Source: Sphingomonas sp. NFR04 (GTDB lineage: Bacteria; Pseudomonadota; Alphaproteobacteria; Sphingomonadales; Sphingomonadaceae). Taken from it: a stretch of DNA of 64,000 nt. How positions within the stretch are numbered: the first letter of the stretch is position 1; each line of letters starts with the position of its first letter. The DNA lies in contig NZ_FORV01000002.1 of NCBI RefSeq assembly GCF_900114095.1, positions 682,001 through 746,000 of the forward strand, in the 5' to 3' direction. Made by a program: the position numbers and the translations under genes. Shown here piece by piece: positions 43,898-56,006 of this stretch. The notes below the pieces were generated by a model. The model worked only from the letters and a program-made list of their open reading frames with translations, searched no databases and was not told the DNA's origin.

Positions 43898-43926
43898 CCT
43901 TTACGGTGCCGATCCAGGCCTGTCCA
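43898..43926 (-). promoter_or_regulatory. Putative promoter of tRNA-Val
   Basis: On the minus strand, TGGACA (43921-43926) and TAAAGG (43898-43903) are 17 bases apart and about 50 bases upstream of the tRNA. Pattern match only. Confidence 0.35.
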
Positions 43927-43961
43927 GCCCTGTTTCGCACCCCGCCGGCATTTTTCGGTGC

Positions 43962-44234
43962 TTAGTTCACCGAATCCTTCAGCACCTTGCCCGGCTTGAA
44001 CTTGGGCTGGTTCGATGCCTTGATGGTCATCTCTTCGCCGGTGCGCGGGTTGCGGCCGGTCGATGCCTTGCGCTTGCTGACCGAGAAGGTGCCGAAGCCC
44101 ACGAGGCGGACTTCGTCGCCCTTCTTGAGCGCGCCGGTGATCACGTCGAACACCGCTTCGACGGCCTTTACCGCGTCGCCCTTGGCCAGGCCCGATACAT
44201 CCGCGACCTGACCGATCAGCTCTTGCTTGTTCAT
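43962..44234 (-). CDS. HU family nucleoid protein
   Basis: 90 residues, the usual HU length. The DNA-binding arm is GFGTFSVSKRKASTGRNPRT then GEEMTIKASNQPKFKPGK, with the Arg-Asn-Pro tip motif (RNPRTGE). The N-terminal helices MNKQELIGQVADVSGLA fit HU or IHF; I see no residues that would favour IHF, so HU is the simpler call. It lies downstream of lon on the same strand, as hupB does in many genomes. Confidence 0.93.
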   Translation of the reverse strand: MNKQELIGQVADVSGLAKGDAVKAVEAVFDVITGALKKGDEVRLVGFGTFSVSKRKASTGRNPRTGEEMTIKASNQPKFKPGKVLKDSVN

Positions 44235-44392
44235 GCTGGTGCAAACCCCCTGATATTGTGCGGGATACCGCGTTGAATTGGATTGGATAGCCGAATGAGT
44301 CGCGGCGGCTGCGCTGGCGTGCGAGTCAGCACGGGCGAGCCGCCGGAGTCAAAGTCTTTCGGCGCGAATTGCGTCAGAAAAGTTACGTCATG

Positions 44393-46813
<2,421 letters not shown>

Positions 46814-46857
46814 GAAAACTCCGGGTCTGCCCCGTGAAGGGGCACCATAGGGCTTAT

Positions 46858-46884
46858 ATATGGGGCCTGGAACGATCGCATCAA
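46858..46884 (-). promoter_or_regulatory. Candidate heat-shock (sigma-32) promoter of lon
   Basis: On the minus strand, TTGATG (46879-46884), a 13-base spacer and CCCCATAT (46858-46865) closely match the sigma-32 form (CTTGAA, 13-15 bases, CCCCATNT). It lies about 45 bases before the lon ATG. Lon is a heat-shock gene in many bacteria, which supports the match. Confidence 0.55.
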
Positions 46885-47034
46885 TCGCGTGGCCGCATTA
46901 ACCCAGATTGCGGTGGAAAACTCCAGCCCCGCCCGGCGTTGTCACGGCTCTCGCGTCGCAGCGCGGCATCGCTATCATGGCATACGCTGTCGATTCGCGC
47001 GTGGAACGGGACGGCAGGCCTTTTGGGGGACGCA

Positions 47035-48747
47035 TTGAAGATTTCGACATTTGCGACGGCCATGGCCGCGCTCGCTGCGACAATGGGGCAGGCACAGGCG
47101 CAGAAGCGGGGCGAACCGCCGATCACCCCGACGACGCAAGCCTCGGGAGGCGCGATCGCGCCGGAGCGCGCAGCGCTGCGGCTCGAACATGCCGATCTCG
47201 CGATCGAGGTGCTGCCGGCCAGCTATGCCCTGCACGGCACCGCGACGCTCACCTTGCGGACCAGCGCGCCGCAGCGCGAACTGCAGATCGACCTCGACCG
47301 CAACCTGCCGGTCAGTGCGGTCAAGATCGACGGCAAACCGCTGGCGACTGGGCAGTGGCGCAACCCCGAAGGCCGGATGTTCATCACCCTGCCCCGCCCG
47401 CTGAAGGCCGGCGACACGGTCGTCGCCGAGATCGCTTATGGCGGCACGCCGCACGTGGCGGTGCGCGCGCCCTGGGACGACGGCCTCGTCTGGGCGACCA
47501 CGCCCGGCGACAAGAAGCCCTGGATCGCCACCACCGCAGAGGGCTATGGCTGCGACCTGTTCTGGCCGTGCCTCGATTTCCCGCAGGGCGAGCCCGCGCT
47601 GGTTGACCTCCACATCACCGTGCCCGCCGGGCTCAAGGCCCCCTCCAACGGGAAGTTGCTGCGAGCGGAGACGCTCGCCGACGGCCGCACCACCTGGCAC
47701 TGGCGGGCGAAGAGCCCCAATCCCTATGACGTGGCGCTCAACATCGGCCCCTATCAGGAGCTGACCGCCACCTATAAGAGCCGCTTCGGCAACAGCTTCC
47801 CGCTGCACTATTGGTATCTGCCCGGCCGCGAGGCCAAGGCCAAGGCGCTGTTCGCCGAGTTCGCGCCCACGGTCGATTTCTACGAGAGCATGATCGGCCC
47901 CTTCCCCTGGGGCGACGAGAAGCTCGGCGTGGTCGAGACGCCGCACATGGGCATGGAGCACCAGACGATCAACGCGTACGGTAACAACTACCGCAAGACG
48001 CCGTCGGGCTTCGACGAGATCTTCCAGCATGAGCTCGGCCATGAATGGTTCGGCAACCAGCTGACCGCCGCCAACTGGGACGATTACTGGCTGCACGAGG
48101 GCTACACCCAGTACATGCAGCCGCTCTACGGCCAGTGGCGCGAGGGCGATGCCCGCTATGCCGCGATGATGGACCAGTATCGCCTCGCCATCCGCAACAA
48201 GGCGCCGATCGTCTCGGGCAAGATCCGCACCGAGGAAGAGGTGTATGAGGAAGACAAGGGCGGCCCCGGCCAGGACATCTACTATAAGGGCGCCTGGGTC
48301 CTCCACACGCTCCGCTACCTGATCGGCGACGACCGGTTCTTCGAGGTGACCCGGCGCATCGTCTATGGCCGTCCGGACCCCAAGCCGGGCAACTTCACCC
48401 CGCGCTTCGGCACCACGCCCGAATATATCGGCATCGTGAAGCAGGTTACCGGCCAGGACCTGCAATGGTTCTTCGACGCCTATCTCTACCAGGCCGACCT
48501 GCCCGAGCTGGTCAGCGAACGCACCGGCGATCGGCTGACGCTGCGCTGGAAGACAAGCGGCGACCGCCCCTTCCCGCTCCCCGTCGATGTGTCGATGGAC
48601 GGCACGCTGCAGAAGGTGGCGATGCCGGGCGGCACCGCAACGCTTACCGTGCCAGCGGGTGCGCATGTGGTGCTCGATCCAAACGCACATATCCTCCGCC
48701 GCTCGGAAGCGGTGGAAGCACTCCAGCGCTGGGCGAAGGACCGATGA
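47035..48747 (+). CDS. M1 family metallopeptidase (aminopeptidase N-like), exported
   Basis: 570 residues. The zinc site is HELGH (residues 332-336) followed by the third ligand Glu355 in WLHEGYTQY, with exactly 18 residues between, as in M1 enzymes. An exopeptidase motif in the style of GAMEN appears as MGMEHQTINAYG. The start is taken as TTG 47035, with GGGGGA eight bases before it; the product then opens with a signal peptide (MKISTFATAMAALAATMGQA). In-frame codons upstream to 46834 have no such signal. It overlaps the next gene by 4 bases. Confidence 0.93.
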   Translation: MKISTFATAMAALAATMGQAQAQKRGEPPITPTTQASGGAIAPERAALRLEHADLAIEVLPASYALHGTATLTLRTSAPQRELQIDLDRNLPVSAVKIDGKPLATGQWRNPEGRMFITLPRPLKAGDTVVAEIAYGGTPHVAVRAPWDDGLVWATTPGDKKPWIATTAEGYGCDLFWPCLDFPQGEPALVDLHITVPAGLKAPSNGKLLRAETLADGRTTWHWRAKSPNPYDVALNIGPYQELTATYKSRFGNSFPLHYWYLPGREAKAKALFAEFAPTVDFYESMIGPFPWGDEKLGVVETPHMGMEHQTINAYGNNYRKTPSGFDEIFQHELGHEWFGNQLTAANWDDYWLHEGYTQYMQPLYGQWREGDARYAAMMDQYRLAIRNKAPIVSGKIRTEEEVYEEDKGGPGQDIYYKGAWVLHTLRYLIGDDRFFEVTRRIVYGRPDPKPGNFTPRFGTTPEYIGIVKQVTGQDLQWFFDAYLYQADLPELVSERTGDRLTLRWKTSGDRPFPLPVDVSMDGTLQKVAMPGGTATLTVPAGAHVVLDPNAHILRRSEAVEALQRWAKDR

Positions 48748-49346
48748 TCGCGATCGTGGCGCCCGCGCCGATCGGCGTGCCGGCACTCGCCGCGCTGCTG
48801 ATCGGGCTAGCAGGCTTCGTCGCCGCACTGCTGTACGTCCGCTTCCGCCGATATCGCCGCGGGGAGGCGGGCGCGCAGGTTAGCAGCCGATCGGGCCATG
48901 GCATCTGGCTGCAGGGCGCCGGCTTCTTCCTGGTCGCCTCCGGGCCGCTGCGACCCACGCTGCAGGCCGCGTCGGCGGCGTCTGTCGGTCAGGCAGTCGT
49001 CGTGGCGGTGCTCGTCGGCGCCTGTATCGGCCTGTTCCTGTCCGCGGCAACGGCGATGGGCAGCAACTGGAGCTTCGCCGCGCGAACCCGGCAGGACCAT
49101 GATCTCGTGACCTGGGGACCCTTCGCCACCATCCGGCACCCGATCTATACGGGCCTGTTCGCGATGCTGCTGGCGATGGCGACCGCCTTCGGCCATTGGC
49201 GCGGGCTGATCCTGGGACTGCCGCTGTTCGCGTGGGGCACCTGGATCCGCGTCGTGGAAGAGGAAGCACTGCTGCACGCTCGGTTCGGGCGCCAATATGA
49301 GGCCTATGCCGCCCGCGTGAAGCGCTTCCTGCCCCGCCTCTTCTAA
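48744..49346 (+). CDS. Isoprenylcysteine/phospholipid methyltransferase-like membrane protein
   Basis: 200 residues with about five membrane helices. The C-terminal cofactor-binding motif of the ICMT/PEMT-like family is present: GPFATIRHPIYTGLFAMLLA and, at the end, EEEALLHARFGRQYEAYAAR with RVKRFLPRLF. The substrate in bacteria is mostly unknown. It begins at ATG 48744, overlapping the peptidase stop (ATGA), so the two share a transcript. A hairpin follows 11 bases after its stop. Confidence 0.85.
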   Translation: MIAIVAPAPIGVPALAALLIGLAGFVAALLYVRFRRYRRGEAGAQVSSRSGHGIWLQGAGFFLVASGPLRPTLQAASAASVGQAVVVAVLVGACIGLFLSAATAMGSNWSFAARTRQDHDLVTWGPFATIRHPIYTGLFAMLLAMATAFGHWRGLILGLPLFAWGTWIRVVEEEALLHARFGRQYEAYAARVKRFLPRLF

Positions 49347-49359
49347 CCCGCCCCGCAAG

Positions 49360-49382
49360 GCAAGCCGGCATGCCCGGCTTGC
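49360..49382 (+). terminator. Hairpin after the methyltransferase-like gene
   Basis: GCAAGCCGG (49360-49368) pairs with CCGGCTTGC (49374-49382) around the loop CATGC. No T-run follows, so it may act with Rho or only protect the 3' end. Confidence 0.55.
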
Positions 49383-49450
49383 ATCGACAGCCGGCCTCTG
49401 CAACCTTTCGGGCCGCACCAAGAGATGCACACGACCTGCTGGGGTGAGGA

Positions 49451-50059
49451 ATGAGACTGTTTTGCGGCCTGATGCTGGGGGCCAGCCTGATGCTCGCCGC
49501 GCTGCCGGCCAGCGCACAGGAAGATCTGCGCGTCGACGGCGACTGGACGCACACCGCCAGCGGCATGGTGTTCCCGGAACGGCTCGGCAATGCACTGCGC
49601 ACGCGCATCCACAGCTATGATGCCGAGCAGCTCGACGTCAGCGCCGGCTATTCGCTGCGGCGCGGCGGCGAGCTCGGTTTCGTGACGCTCTACGTCTACC
49701 CCGCCGCACCCGGTCAGGATTGTGCGGCGTCGTTCGCCGAGATCGAGCGCAACGTCGCCAGGAGCTATGCCGATGTGAAGCTGGCGTCGAAAGACCGGTG
49801 GCCCTCCCCCTCCGGCGCCACGCCCGACATCGCCTATCACGCCCGCTTCACCATGACCGGAACGCTGGACGGCAAGGAGCAACCCTTGACCTCCGAAAGC
49901 TATCTGTTCTGCCCCGCCGGCGGCACCTGGCTGGTGGCGGCGCGCGGAAGCTGGTCGCGCTCGGCAAAGCTCGAGGACGCATTTGCCGAGCTGCTGCACG
50001 GTCTGGACTGGCCGGTGCAACTGGACGACGCTGGCGCGACGCCTCCGCCCCAGAAATAG
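49451..50059 (+). CDS. Secreted protein of unknown function
   Basis: 202 residues. A signal peptide (MRLFCGLMLGASLMLAALPA) is followed by a mature domain of mixed strands: RVDGDWTHTASGMVFPERLG, LGFVTLYVYPAAPGQDCAAS and LTSESYLFCPAGGTWLVAAR, with two cysteines (DCAAS and FCPAG) that may pair. I do not recognise a family. The start has GGGGTGAGGA before the ATG. It stands alone between two hairpins and the acyltransferase gene. Confidence 0.75.
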   Translation: MRLFCGLMLGASLMLAALPASAQEDLRVDGDWTHTASGMVFPERLGNALRTRIHSYDAEQLDVSAGYSLRRGGELGFVTLYVYPAAPGQDCAASFAEIERNVARSYADVKLASKDRWPSPSGATPDIAYHARFTMTGTLDGKEQPLTSESYLFCPAGGTWLVAARGSWSRSAKLEDAFAELLHGLDWPVQLDDAGATPPPQK

Positions 50060-50264
50060 GATTTGCTCGGCCAGTCCTTCTCGTCCGCGATCGGCTTCGC
50101 AGGCGTTAAAGCGGCCGATATTGTCTCATAATCGCACAGCATTCTTTTATATGTGAGGAATTTGTCCAGCAAAAATAACTTCTTGGCGTTGTGAGATCAT
50201 GTCCCCATCCCTTAAAGCCCGATCGGTGGGCCGGGCTCCGGCCTGCTCGAACAGGGGGGATACA

Positions 50265-51371
50265 ATGATGAAACCAGCGCAAAGAGGGTCGCCCGAGCGC
50301 ATCTATGGCATGGACGTTTGGCGTGGCGCACTATTGACCGCGGGCCTGATCGTTCATTGCGCCGCGCTTTCGGACATCACCGCGTTCAACATGATCGAAG
50401 ACGCATCCCATCTGTGCAGGATGGAGGCATTCTTCACGATTTCGGGCTTCTTCGCCGCGCTGACGATCGGCAAGGCGGAGCCCGCCGACTGGATTCGACA
50501 CCGGCTGGTGATGCTGCTGGTGCCATTGGCCGTGGGGCTCGCCGCGGCGGTGCCGCTGTCGCACCTCCTGATCGCCGATCTCGCGAAGCAGCCCGGCTTC
50601 ATGGGGGACTATCTCCCCTGGCAGCCCAGCGACTGGCACATGCATATGTGGTTCCTGATCGCGCTTGCGCTCTACGTACCGCTTACCTTTGCGCTGCAGG
50701 CCCAGGACCGGCGGGTCGAGGCGTTCGGGCGCTTCGCCGCGCGACGCCCGCTTTCGACCGTCGCCGCGCTCTGGTTGGCAGGACTTGGCGCGTCGCTGGC
50801 GATATGGGCAGCGGGCAAGGCCCTGCACGTGATAGGATTGCAGTCCATCGCCTTCCTGCTGCGCCAGACCACCTATTTCTGCTTCTTCTATGCGCTGGGC
50901 CACGCCGCGTTCCGGGTCCAGGCGGTGCGTGATCTGCTCCTGTCCCCGCCCCGCGCGGTCTATGCGATCGCGGTGCTGCTGGCGATCCTTGATCTCGCGG
51001 CGGTCGCAGTGATCGCCGACGGCAAGCTGCGCATGCTGATCTTCTTCGTCGCGCGGCCGATCGTCGGTTTTGCTGTGACCTCGCTGGTGTTCCGAAGCGC
51101 CTTCTCGCTGCGGCACTGCCACAAGTGGCAGGCGGACCTGTCGAACGCCAGCTACACCATCTATCTGCTGCACGTACCCGCGATCCTCGGGCTGCTGTGG
51201 CTGCTCTACCCCACCGGCATCGGGCCCTGGCAGGCGATGGCCGTCATCGCACCGGTCGCGCTGCTGATCCTGTATTATTTCCACCTGCTGGTCGTGCGCC
51301 GATCCAGCCTGTTGCTGCTGCTGCTGAACGGCCGGCGGAAGGCGACGCGCAAGACGGTGACGGCACGCTGA
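50265..51371 (+). CDS. Acyltransferase family 3 / OpgC-like membrane protein
   Basis: 368 residues with about ten membrane helices. The N-terminal acyltransferase-3 block reads ERIYGMDVWRGALLTAGLIV, with the nearby histidine and HLCRMEAFFTISGFFAALT. It ends with SNASYTIYLLHVPAILGLL. Such enzymes move acyl groups to surface sugars or lipids; the acceptor is unknown. The start is ATG 50265 with a strong GGGGGGA before it (a second ATG follows at once). The region upstream (50060-50264) is AT-richer than its surroundings and probably holds its promoter. Confidence 0.88.
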   Translation: MMKPAQRGSPERIYGMDVWRGALLTAGLIVHCAALSDITAFNMIEDASHLCRMEAFFTISGFFAALTIGKAEPADWIRHRLVMLLVPLAVGLAAAVPLSHLLIADLAKQPGFMGDYLPWQPSDWHMHMWFLIALALYVPLTFALQAQDRRVEAFGRFAARRPLSTVAALWLAGLGASLAIWAAGKALHVIGLQSIAFLLRQTTYFCFFYALGHAAFRVQAVRDLLLSPPRAVYAIAVLLAILDLAAVAVIADGKLRMLIFFVARPIVGFAVTSLVFRSAFSLRHCHKWQADLSNASYTIYLLHVPAILGLLWLLYPTGIGPWQAMAVIAPVALLILYYFHLLVVRRSSLLLLLLNGRRKATRKTVTAR

Positions 51372-51378
51372 CAAAAAG

Positions 51379-51410
51379 AAAGCGCGCGGGCTTCGTGACC
51401 CGCGCGCTTT
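51379..51410. terminator. Bidirectional terminator between the acyltransferase and clpX
   Basis: AAAGCGCGCGGG (51379-51390) and CCCGCGCGCTTT (51399-51410) form a perfect 12-base-pair stem with an 8-base loop, between convergent stops. AAAAAG on one side and TTTCTG on the other give weak T-runs. Confidence 0.85.
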
Positions 51411-51434
51411 CTGTTCGATAGTCCGTTCGACGGA

Positions 51435-52700
51435 TCAGGCGGCGCTGCCGGCCTTTTCCTTCTTGGCGTAGATGCGGACCGGCTCCTTGCGGCCCTCGAC
51501 CACATCCTTGTCGACCACCACTTCGTCGACGCCGTCCATGCTGGGCAGGTCGAACATCGTGTCGAGCAGGATGCCTTCGAGGATCGAGCGGAGACCGCGG
51601 GCGCCCGTCTTGCGCTCGATCGCCTTCTTCGACACCGCGGTGAGCGCGTCGTCGGTGAAGCCGAGCTTGACCGCCTCCATGTCGAACAGCTTCTGATACT
51701 GCTTGACCAGGGCGTTCTTCGGCTCGGTCAGGATCTTGATCAGCGCCTCGACGTCCAGGTCTTCCAGCGTCGCGATCACCGGCAGACGGCCGACGAATTC
51801 GGGGATCAGGCCGAACTTGAGCAGATCCTCCGGCTCGGTCTGACGGAGCAGTTCGCCGGTGCGGCGCTCGTCCGGTGCGGCGACATGCGCGCCGAAGCCG
51901 ATCGACTTGCCCTGCAGGCGATCGCCGATGATCTTCTCGAGGCCCGAGAAAGCGCCGCCGCAGATGAACAGGATATTGGTCGTGTCCACCTGCAGGAATT
52001 CCTGCTGCGGGTGCTTGCGGCCGCCCTGCGGCGGAACGCTCGCGGTGGTGCCTTCCATCAGCTTGAGCAGCGCCTGCTGCACGCCCTCGCCCGACACGTC
52101 GCGGGTGATCGACGGATTCTCGGCCTTCCGGCTGATCTTGTCGATTTCGTCGATGTAGACGATGCCGCGCTGCGCCCGCTCGACATTATAGTCGGAGGCC
52201 TGGAGCAGCTTGAGGATGATGTTCTCCACGTCCTCGCCGACATAGCCGGCTTCGGTGAGCGTGGTGGCATCGGCCATGGTGAACGGCACGTCGAGGATGC
52301 GCGCCAGCGTCTGCGCCAGCAGCGTCTTGCCGCAGCCGGTGGGGCCGACGAGCAGGATGTTCGACTTGGCGAGCTCGACATCGGCACCCTTGGCGCCGTG
52401 GTTCAGCCGCTTGTAGTGGTTGTGCACCGCGACCGAGAGAACGCGCTTCGCCTTCTTCTGGCCGATGACATAGTCGTCCAGCACGTCGCAGATTTCCTGC
52501 GGCGAGGGGACGCCTCCGTCCTTCTTGGACACCAGCGAGGACTTGGTTTCCTCACGGATGATGTCGTTGCACAGCTCGACGCACTCATCGCAGATGAACA
52601 CGGTCGGGCCGGCGATGAGCTTGCGCACCTCGTGCTGGCTCTTGCCGCAGAAGGAGCAATAGAGCGTGCTCTTCGAGTCACCGCCGCTGAGCTTGGTCAT
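51435..52700 (-). CDS. clpX: ClpX, ATP-binding subunit of the ClpXP protease
   Basis: 421 residues. The N-terminal zinc domain has four cysteines ([10 protein letters not shown] and [10 protein letters not shown]). The AAA+ core has Walker [13 protein letters not shown], Walker [12 protein letters not shown], and the IGF loop (KSIGFGAHV) that docks ClpP. ClpX unfolds tagged substrates and feeds them to ClpP. It follows clpP on the same strand with 145 bases between, including a hairpin. Confidence 0.98.
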   Translation of the reverse strand: MTKLSGGDSKSTLYCSFCGKSQHEVRKLIAGPTVFICDECVELCNDIIREETKSSLVSKKDGGVPSPQEICDVLDDYVIGQKKAKRVLSVAVHNHYKRLNHGAKGADVELAKSNILLVGPTGCGKTLLAQTLARILDVPFTMADATTLTEAGYVGEDVENIILKLLQASDYNVERAQRGIVYIDEIDKISRKAENPSITRDVSGEGVQQALLKLMEGTTASVPPQGGRKHPQQEFLQVDTTNILFICGGAFSGLEKIIGDRLQGKSIGFGAHVAAPDERRTGELLRQTEPEDLLKFGLIPEFVGRLPVIATLEDLDVEALIKILTEPKNALVKQYQKLFDMEAVKLGFTDDALTAVSKKAIERKTGARGLRSILEGILLDTMFDLPSMDGVDEVVVDKDVVEGRKEPVRIYAKKEKAGSAA

Positions 52701-52789
52701 TCAATCCATCCTTCGCGCCTCGGGCGCGTAACGCTCGCCTGCCATCCTACACGCAGGCGAAATTCCGGCAATCCATAAATCGCCCCGCC

Positions 52790-52824
52790 CGCCTGACGTT
52801 CCATGCACCGGGAATCGTCAGGCG
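52790..52824 (-). terminator. Hairpin between clpP and clpX
   Basis: CGCCTGACG (52790-52798) pairs with CGTCAGGCG (52816-52824); the 17-base loop has further TTCC/GGAA pairing. It lies 21 bases after the clpP stop and may limit read-through into clpX. No T-run. Confidence 0.55.
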
Positions 52825-52845
52825 ACCGAGGATAGGGATATAGTG

Positions 52846-53502
52846 TTAATTTGCCGCTGCCGCATCCTCGCTCGGCACCGGGCGCTTCTCGTACACCTCG
52901 TCGACGATGCCGAAGGCCTTGGCTTCCTCGGCCTCGAAGAACGAGTCGCGGTCCATCGTCGTCTCGATCTTCTCAATCGGCTGGCCGGTGTACTTCGAAT
53001 AGAGCGCGTTCATGCGCGCGCGGATTCGCAGGATTTCCTTGGCCTGGATCTCGATGTCCGACGCCATGCCCTGCGCACCGCCCGAGGGCTGGTGGAGCAT
53101 GATGCGGGCGTTGGTCAGCGCCACGCGCAGGCCCGGCTCGCCCGACGCCAGCAGGAACGAGCCCATCGACGCCGCCTGGCCGATGCACACCGTGCCGACG
53201 CGCGGACGGATATACTGCATCGTGTCGTGGATCGCCATGCCCGCCGTGACGACGCCGCCCGGCGAGTTGATGTACATCCAGATGTCCTTCTTCGGATTTT
53301 CCGATTCGAGGAACAGCAGCTGGGCGGTGATCAGCGAGGCCATGTGGTCTTCGACCTGGCCGGTGACGAACACGATCCGCTCCCGCAGCAGGCGCGAATA
53401 GATGTCGAAGCTGCGCTCGCCGCGGCTCGACTGCTCGATGACGATGGGAACGAGTGCGCCAGTAACGGGATCGATGGTCATCTGACCGGAAAGCGGATGC
53501 AT
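52846..53502 (-). CDS. clpP: ClpP, proteolytic subunit
   Basis: 218 residues. The catalytic serine is in [11 protein letters not shown], the histidine in [10 protein letters not shown], and the aspartate follows in the C-terminal part ([14 protein letters not shown]). The body reads [18 protein letters not shown]. ClpP forms a double seven-member ring. ATG codons at 53502 and 53481 are both possible; I use the upper one. It is followed by clpX. Confidence 0.97.
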   Translation of the reverse strand: MHPLSGQMTIDPVTGALVPIVIEQSSRGERSFDIYSRLLRERIVFVTGQVEDHMASLITAQLLFLESENPKKDIWMYINSPGGVVTAGMAIHDTMQYIRPRVGTVCIGQAASMGSFLLASGEPGLRVALTNARIMLHQPSGGAQGMASDIEIQAKEILRIRARMNALYSKYTGQPIEKIETTMDRDSFFEAEEAKAFGIVDEVYEKRPVPSEDAAAAN

Positions 53503-53592
53503 GTGGGATGATCTCGTGGTTGTTGTATTGCCCGCGACTACATCGGCGCTCCGGCTGCCCAGCGCAAGAGGGGCTTTGCCGGAGGACCGGGC

Positions 53593-55794
53593 TCAGGCCG
53601 ATTGCAGCGCGTGGGCCCCTTGCCGAGCCCGAGCGATGCGCTCGAGAACCTCCGGCGCCGTAGCGAAGGCCTGCAGCGCAGCCGCAAGGGACGGCATGCG
53701 CTGACTGGCGAGCGGCACATGACGGGGACGTGGGGCCTTCCAGCCGAGCGTGGTACCGGGGACCGCATCGACAAGCCGGGCTGGCAGATCGCAGGCTTCG
53801 GCTAGCGCCGTAGCGAAGTTCGCCCAGTGCACCGCCCCCTGGTTGGCGAGGTGCAGGATGCCGCAGGTCCCGTCGATCAGCGCGTCGAGCACTGCGGTGC
53901 ACAGGTCCGGCACATAGGCGGGCGACACGACCTGATCGTCGGCAGCAGAAAACCGTCGCCCGGCCGCCAGCGCCTCGACGACATGGACCGCGAAATTGTG
54001 CTGGTCCCAGGGCGAGAAGAACGCGGCCGTCCGCGCGACCAGGTGGCGTCCGGGCAGACCACCGATCGCCGCCTCCATCGCCGCCTTGCTGCGGCCATAG
54101 GCGCCGAGCGGCGCGCAGGGATCAGCTTCCGTGTAGGGGCGATGCAGCGCGCCGTCGAACACCAGGTCGCTGGAGAAGCTGACGGTCGCGATGTCGCGCT
54201 CGGACGCGGCGATCGCGAGTTCGGTCGCGCCGAGGCAGTTGGCGGCGAAACACCCCGCCTCGTCGTCCTCGGCATCGTCGACGCGCACCCAGCCCGCGGC
54301 ATTGATCACCGCCCAGGGCTGATGCGTGTCGAGCGCGGCGGCGATCGAGGCGCTGTCGCCAAGGTCCAGCATCGTGCGGTCGGTGAGCACATAGGCAAGT
54401 CCGCGGATGTCGCAGGTGCGGGCGAGTGCCTGGCCCAGCGTGCCGGTGGCGCCTGCGATCAGCAAGGGGGGACGGGATGCGACGCCCCGCCCGGAGCGCG
54501 TGCGGGGCTCGGGATGCGGCCGGGGATGATGCGTCACGCGCAGATCGCGCTGCCACCACCCTTCGCCGTTCAGCGCGGGGTGGTCGTGCCCTTCTCCCTG
54601 CGCCAGCGCCTGTAGCAGCGGCACCATCGCCGTGGGCCGGGGTTCGCCACCGCGGGCATCGAACACGCCCGGCTCGTAGATGCCCGGCTCCGTCAGCAGG
54701 GTGTTCCAACCAGACGCGCCGAACAGCGACCAGGCGGTCACCGCCTCCACTTGAACGCCTGCCGCGCGGGCCGTCTCGGCATCTTCCCAGGCATCCCGCA
54801 TCCAGCGCATCTGCTCCTCGCGGGTGCAGCCGTTATGGACCTCGGTGATCGCGATCGGGATGCGGTAGCGCGCCCAGGCCTCGGCCAGCGCGTTGGCAAG
54901 TCCGTCCAGCGCCGGATCGAGCACCCGCACCGCCTCGGTATCGACATAGGCGATGCTGCCGTTGCCGCCGCGCATCGCCGGAGGGTACGCCGAGACATGC
55001 TCGTCGAGGAACCGGTCGCTGGTCAGATAGTGGTTGATGCCGATCACATCGGGCGGACAGGCCGCCTCGGCGAGTGCCTCCAACTTGTCGGCAAGGCCGA
55101 AGCCGGCCAGCCGCTCCCATAGGGCATGGCCGGGGACGACGCGGCCGCACAGCAGGTCCCACCCCATCCAGCGCCGCGCATTGTCATAGGCAACCTGCGC
55201 CTGGGTGGCGGGCGTGCCATAGGTCTTGCCGAGATCGTCGGTCTGGATCAACCGCGCATTCGGCCGCACCGCCCGTACTGCCTGCATCGCACAGGCCACG
55301 CCCTCGATCTGGTGCACCAGCGCTCGCCAGAAGCTGCCCTCCTCACGGGCGTGCGGATACCAGTGGCCGTAGAGCGCCGCAAAGCGCGCGGTGGTCAGCG
55401 GTTCGTTGACCGGCGTCCAGTCGGCGATCCAGGGGTAGCGCTCGGCCACCCGCGCGGCATAGTCGCCGAGCTTTCTGCCGAAATCAGGGTCGAGCAGGTC
55501 GGTGCGTCGCGGACCGCTGCCATGATGGACCAGCCCGGCGATCGGCCGCATGCCGAGATCGCGCACCCGCGCCAGTCGGCTGTCGCTCCACGCCCAGTCG
55601 CAGTTCGCGGGATCGTCGGGGCAGACCCGCTCCCACAATATGGGGAAGCGCAGCGCCTTCACGCCGAGTGCCGCGATCCGATCCAGATCCTCCAGCCGAT
55701 CATGATGGCCGGTCTCGATCGCCTGATCGCGGAACGTATCGCCGACGCGATTGACGGTGCACTCGGCACCGCCCCACAGCTCGAGTGGTGTCAT
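53593..55794 (-). CDS. GH1-like glycosidase fused to an RmlD-like reductase
   Basis: 733 residues with two enzyme domains in one frame. The N-terminal domain (about 1-410) reads like a family 1/clan A glycosidase: RFPILWERVCP, the acid/base glutamate in WTPVNEPLTTA near residue 131, and the nucleophile glutamate in AITEVHNGC (Glu318). The C-terminal domain (about 445-720) reads like dTDP-4-dehydrorhamnose reductase and related SDR enzymes: GATGTLGQAL near 448, VINAAGWVRVDDAE, and the catalytic YxxxK in AYGRSKAAM near 565. The linker is rich in proline and arginine. The start is ATG 55794. This arrangement suggests a surface polysaccharide step, but no substrate is known. The GH5-like gene is divergent. 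Confidence 0.88.
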   Translation of the reverse strand: MTPLELWGGAECTVNRVGDTFRDQAIETGHHDRLEDLDRIAALGVKALRFPILWERVCPDDPANCDWAWSDSRLARVRDLGMRPIAGLVHHGSGPRRTDLLDPDFGRKLGDYAARVAERYPWIADWTPVNEPLTTARFAALYGHWYPHAREEGSFWRALVHQIEGVACAMQAVRAVRPNARLIQTDDLGKTYGTPATQAQVAYDNARRWMGWDLLCGRVVPGHALWERLAGFGLADKLEALAEAACPPDVIGINHYLTSDRFLDEHVSAYPPAMRGGNGSIAYVDTEAVRVLDPALDGLANALAEAWARYRIPIAITEVHNGCTREEQMRWMRDAWEDAETARAAGVQVEAVTAWSLFGASGWNTLLTEPGIYEPGVFDARGGEPRPTAMVPLLQALAQGEGHDHPALNGEGWWQRDLRVTHHPRPHPEPRTRSGRGVASRPPLLIAGATGTLGQALARTCDIRGLAYVLTDRTMLDLGDSASIAAALDTHQPWAVINAAGWVRVDDAEDDEAGCFAANCLGATELAIAASERDIATVSFSSDLVFDGALHRPYTEADPCAPLGAYGRSKAAMEAAIGGLPGRHLVARTAAFFSPWDQHNFAVHVVEALAAGRRFSAADDQVVSPAYVPDLCTAVLDALIDGTCGILHLANQGAVHWANFATALAEACDLPARLVDAVPGTTLGWKAPRPRHVPLASQRMPSLAAALQAFATAPEVLERIARARQGAHALQSA

Positions 55795-56006
55795 GGATGC
55801 CCCCCTTGACCGCAACGGGCGCCGGACGTGGTCCACGACCAACCTAGGTTAGGCCGGAAGCTCGGCTCGTCGCAAAAACACCCGAACAGCCTCCGAAGAA
55901 GCGCGTAGCGGGTACATCCGAAATTCACTTCCCCGCCTATAAAAACAACATGGTTAGTAACGGTTATGGGCAGATCCCGGCGATGCCGGCGGCGGAGTGT
56001 GGAACA

